Shown: in pieces, positions 12,014 through 14,492 of the stretch
Layout: every line of letters starts with the position of its first letter
Position numbering within the stretch: the stretch's first letter is position 1
Translations under genes and position numbers: made by a program
Notes under the pieces: model-generated
Seen by the model: the letters and a program-made list of their open reading frames with translations, nothing else
Told to the model about the DNA's origin: nothing
Database searches by the model: none
From: MGIIb-O3 sp046710875
GTDB taxonomy: Archaea > Thermoplasmatota > Poseidoniia > Poseidoniales > Thalassarchaeaceae
DNA: 14,492 nucleotides
Reading direction: 5' to 3'
NCBI GenBank assembly: GCA_046710875.1
Contig: JBKEHQ010000032.1
Coordinates: 1-14,492, forward strand

Positions 12014-14266
12014 TTGAAGTTGATGATTTTAGAATCGGGAGCTAAAGCAAATACTGTAAAAAAATACCTAGGCAAAGAATGGATTGTTCAAGCATGTGGA
12101 GGACATGTTGAAGATTTACCAGGTAAAGGTAGTAAAGACTCTAGTATACCCATGTGGGAATCTGATTTAGATACCTTGCCTGAACCTCCATGGAGTTGGA
12201 CAACTGGAGCAAAAAAGAAAATAACAGAAATGATTAAACATGCTAAATCATCAAATGTCGATGAAATATATATCGCTACGGATCCAGATAGAGAGGGTGA
12301 GTTCATTGCTTGGAGACTTAGTGAAATTTTTACAAAAAAAGGTTTTTCTAATCAAAAAAGAGTTACATTCAACGAAATTACAGAAGATTCAGTCATTAAA
12401 TCTCTTTCAGATGCAAGAGAAATAGACTACTCACTAGTAGATTCTGCGAAGGTTAGAAGGTTTATGGATAGGTTAGTAGGTTTTGAATGTTCGAGATTTT
12501 CTCGATCTTGGAGATTAGCATCAATGGGAAGGGTGCAAACGCCTACTTTAGGATTTATTGTGGAAAAAGAGTTGGAAAGAGAACAGCACATACCAATTAA
12601 ATTTCAAAGTGTAAATTTCTATGCTGGAGATATTAATTTTAAGGTAAGATTTCATGAAAAAGATGACGAGCAAGCCTGGTTAGATGACTCAGGTAAACAT
12701 CATCCAGATAGAACTTACAATCTTGAATTAGCAAAAAGCGCTGTTAAAAATCTAGAAGTAAATGATTCAATTGAGATTATTACAATAAAATCAGGTAAAA
12801 ATTCTAGAAAGCCTAAACCGCCTTTTACTACAGATACACTATTGCAAACGGCAAGTTCAAATTTGGGATGGTCAGTTTCAAGAACTAGTAATGTTGCAGG
12901 TGCGCTTTATAATTCTGGGCATGTAACATACATTAGAACAGATTCTACTAGAACTAATAAAGACGCTAGAGATACGGTACAAAATTATATTTCTGATAAA
13001 TATGGTTCTGAATATCTGGGCTCTGGAATGTTAGGTTCAGATGCAAAAAAAGGATCAAAAAATGTTCAAGATGCACACGAAGCCATTAGGCCAACAAGAC
13101 CTGAAATTATAGAACTTAAAAGTGGTAATGAAGACTCACAATCTCTTTACAGGTTAATTTGGTCAAGATTTGCTGCTTCACAAATGTCTGATTCAATACG
13201 TGAAACCCGCTCCATAAAAGCCAAAACTAATAATTTTGAAAAAATGATTACAGGCATGGCATCCTGGAGAATTCATTCTGGTTGGGAGGAAGTGTATGCG
13301 GAATATCATAATAATGTAAAGATTAATCCACCAGCATATAATCTAGATGTTGGTGCTAAATGGCCCTTAGACAAGATAGATAATAATCCCGATTTAGTGA
13401 TAGATGAAACTAAACCTCCCAGAAGATATTCAGAAAGTTCAATAGTCCAAGAAATGAAAAAAGCTGGAATTGGCAGGCCTTCAACTTACGTTACAACTAT
13501 TCAAACTCTGAATAAGAGAAAGTATGTAGAAAATAACAACGGATCATTAAAACCAACCGATTCCGGCAAGATAATGTGGTTAGAAGTTGTACCATTTTAT
13601 AATAATCAAGAGAATCATGAAGGTTTGTTTGATAAAGAATTTACTGCCAAAATGGAAATGAATTTAGATGCAATAGAAAATAGTTCTAAATCTGCACCTA
13701 CTGTTTGGCACACATTTGTAGATAATTTTAAAGAAATTAATAATTCTGCAAAAATCTGGAAGAGGAGCGTTCCATCTAAAAAACAAATAATATTGTTAAA
13801 TAATTTATTAATGGGCAAAGATAATACTGAACAGAAGAAAATTCTATCAGGAAAAAAAGTTGAAGAATTGACAGGAGATGAAATGCGAGTCATATTAGAC
13901 GAAGTAATAGAAAGTGGAGCTACATTTCCCGCAAGTGATAAACAAGTTGGATTAATAGTTAAATTAACTGATAAATTAAATTTAGATTTGAGTGATTTCT
14001 TGAAATCCAATAGCATTAATGACATAGATGAGCTAACTGGAGGAAGAGAAGGTTCAGCGAGTATAATTATAGGTAAATTAATAGAAAAAGATGGCGATAA
14101 TTTAGCAACAGAACCTCAAGTTAAGGCAATAAAGACCATGGCAGAAAGATTAGGTATCAAAGTAGAGGATGCTATGGCAATAGTTAAAACAACGACAATT
14201 GAAGAAATTAACAAACGCGATGCTAGTGATTTAATTGGTAAGATGAAGAAAATGAAAAAGAAATAG
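12014..14266 (+). CDS. topA: DNA topoisomerase I (type IA, bacterial-like) with an unusual C-terminus
   Basis: A 750-residue type IA topoisomerase that relaxes negatively supercoiled DNA through a 5'-phosphotyrosine link. The Toprim domain opens the protein (MILESGAKANTVKKYLG) and holds the metal-binding DPDREGE at 90-96. The active-site tyrosine is Y306 in YIRTDSTR. VRRFMDRLVGFE, SMGRVQTPTL, DAHEAIRPT and GIGRPSTY also match the bacterial TopA core. Bacterial enzymes usually end in cysteine zinc ribbons, but here there are none. Instead residues 586-750 hold three similar helical modules (Q591, Q644 and Q702 mark equivalent positions) ending in a lysine-rich tail. The first residues fit the family whether translation starts at TTG 12014 (MKLMILES) or ATG 12023; an in-frame stop at 12005 rules out anything earlier. 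The next gene starts 8 bases later, suggesting an operon. Reverse gyrase is excluded by the lack of a helicase domain. Confidence 0.95.
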   Translation: MKLMILESGAKANTVKKYLGKEWIVQACGGHVEDLPGKGSKDSSIPMWESDLDTLPEPPWSWTTGAKKKITEMIKHAKSSNVDEIYIATDPDREGEFIAWRLSEIFTKKGFSNQKRVTFNEITEDSVIKSLSDAREIDYSLVDSAKVRRFMDRLVGFECSRFSRSWRLASMGRVQTPTLGFIVEKELEREQHIPIKFQSVNFYAGDINFKVRFHEKDDEQAWLDDSGKHHPDRTYNLELAKSAVKNLEVNDSIEIITIKSGKNSRKPKPPFTTDTLLQTASSNLGWSVSRTSNVAGALYNSGHVTYIRTDSTRTNKDARDTVQNYISDKYGSEYLGSGMLGSDAKKGSKNVQDAHEAIRPTRPEIIELKSGNEDSQSLYRLIWSRFAASQMSDSIRETRSIKAKTNNFEKMITGMASWRIHSGWEEVYAEYHNNVKINPPAYNLDVGAKWPLDKIDNNPDLVIDETKPPRRYSESSIVQEMKKAGIGRPSTYVTTIQTLNKRKYVENNNGSLKPTDSGKIMWLEVVPFYNNQENHEGLFDKEFTAKMEMNLDAIENSSKSAPTVWHTFVDNFKEINNSAKIWKRSVPSKKQIILLNNLLMGKDNTEQKKILSGKKVEELTGDEMRVILDEVIESGATFPASDKQVGLIVKLTDKLNLDLSDFLKSNSINDIDELTGGREGSASIIIGKLIEKDGDNLATEPQVKAIKTMAERLGIKVEDAMAIVKTTTIEEINKRDASDLIGKMKKMKKK

Positions 14267-14274
14267 TGGATATT

Positions 14275-14492
14275 ATGATACAGGAATATGATATTGTAGT
14301 AGTTGGAGCTGGCCCGATAGGTGGATACCTGTCTGGAAAATTATCTCAATCTAACCATCGTGTTCTACTAATTGAAGAACATAAAGAAATAGGAAGGCCA
14401 TTCCAATGTGCAGGTTTGGTTAATCCTGGTGCAATGGCTAAAGTTGGATTATATGATACTGCACTTACTAGAATATGGGGTGCAAGAATGTA
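14275..14492 (+). CDS. geranylgeranyl-reductase-family FAD protein (5' part, runs off the window)
   Basis: The first 72 codons of a gene starting at ATG 14275, 8 bases after topA, and still open at the window end. The N-terminus is a textbook FAD-binding Rossmann motif, VVVGAGPIGG (8-17), with the acidic end of the second strand at IEEH (33-36). It is followed by EIGRPFQCAGLVNP, the form seen in the geranylgeranyl reductase family. Archaeal members saturate the isoprenoid chains of membrane lipids (digeranylgeranylglycerophospholipid reductase). With only about a sixth of a typical 400-residue protein visible, other members of the same FAD group, such as related oxidoreductases, cannot be excluded. 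The close spacing to topA suggests shared transcription, though the two functions are unrelated. Confidence 0.78.
   Translation, partial: MIQEYDIVVVGAGPIGGYLSGKLSQSNHRVLLIEEHKEIGRPFQCAGLVNPGAMAKVGLYDTALTRIWGARM

Noticed and set aside
13615..14025. 136-codon antisense frame within topA
   Set aside because: It is antisense to the topA C-terminal region, is low complexity in character and matches no family.
1..14492. CRISPR array, insertion sequence, integrase, phage genes, tRNA or defence system
   Set aside because: I saw no regularly spaced repeats, no transposase or integrase motifs, and no tRNA-like cloverleaf on either strand.

Overview
The window looks like a compact chromosomal segment of an AT-rich marine archaeon. 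My best guess is a Thermoplasmatota lineage such as Marine Group II (Poseidoniales). This rests on three things: an SRP RNA with the archaeal/eukaryotic helix 6 and its GNAR tetraloop, an archaeal-type valyl-tRNA synthetase, and a geranylgeranyl-reductase-family protein, the usual enzyme of archaeal lipid saturation. These sit beside several bacterial-type genes (class 2 PyrD, bacterial-style topoisomerase I, an A-type Fe-S carrier with a YgfZ protein), a mixture expected of that group. No phylogeny was run, so the assignment is an inference.

Layout from left to right. Positions 1-121 hold the possible end of an upstream gene and an AT-rich leader. Then comes a two-gene cassette of an IscA/HesB-type Fe-S carrier and a YgfZ/IBA57-like protein. 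Facing it, and sharing its stop codon bases, is an unrecognised multi-pass membrane protein. A divergent serA (3-phosphoglycerate dehydrogenase) follows and converges on valS. After a 145-base divergent spacer come a 955-residue MMPL/RND-type membrane protein and an EVE-domain protein. At about 9595-9908 on the minus strand is the SRP RNA (7S RNA), a GC-rich island in the AT-rich background. Next are a minus-strand pair, pyrD followed by a CcmE-like heme chaperone carrying a CxxxY motif. A small divergent unknown gene and topA come next. The window ends inside a geranylgeranyl-reductase-family gene.

Most genes are housekeeping: Fe-S assembly, serine and pyrimidine synthesis, tRNA charging, protein targeting, DNA topology and lipid metabolism. 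I see no CRISPR array, insertion sequence, integrase, tRNA or defence island, and no evidence for a wholly new multi-gene system. The points most worth a second look are the SRP RNA, which a protein-only annotation would misread as an 86-codon ORF; the IscA-YgfZ pairing; the CxxxY form of CcmE; a topoisomerase I tail built of three similar modules in place of zinc ribbons; the asymmetric TM4 of the MMPL protein; and a perfect inverted repeat touching the pyrD start codon.
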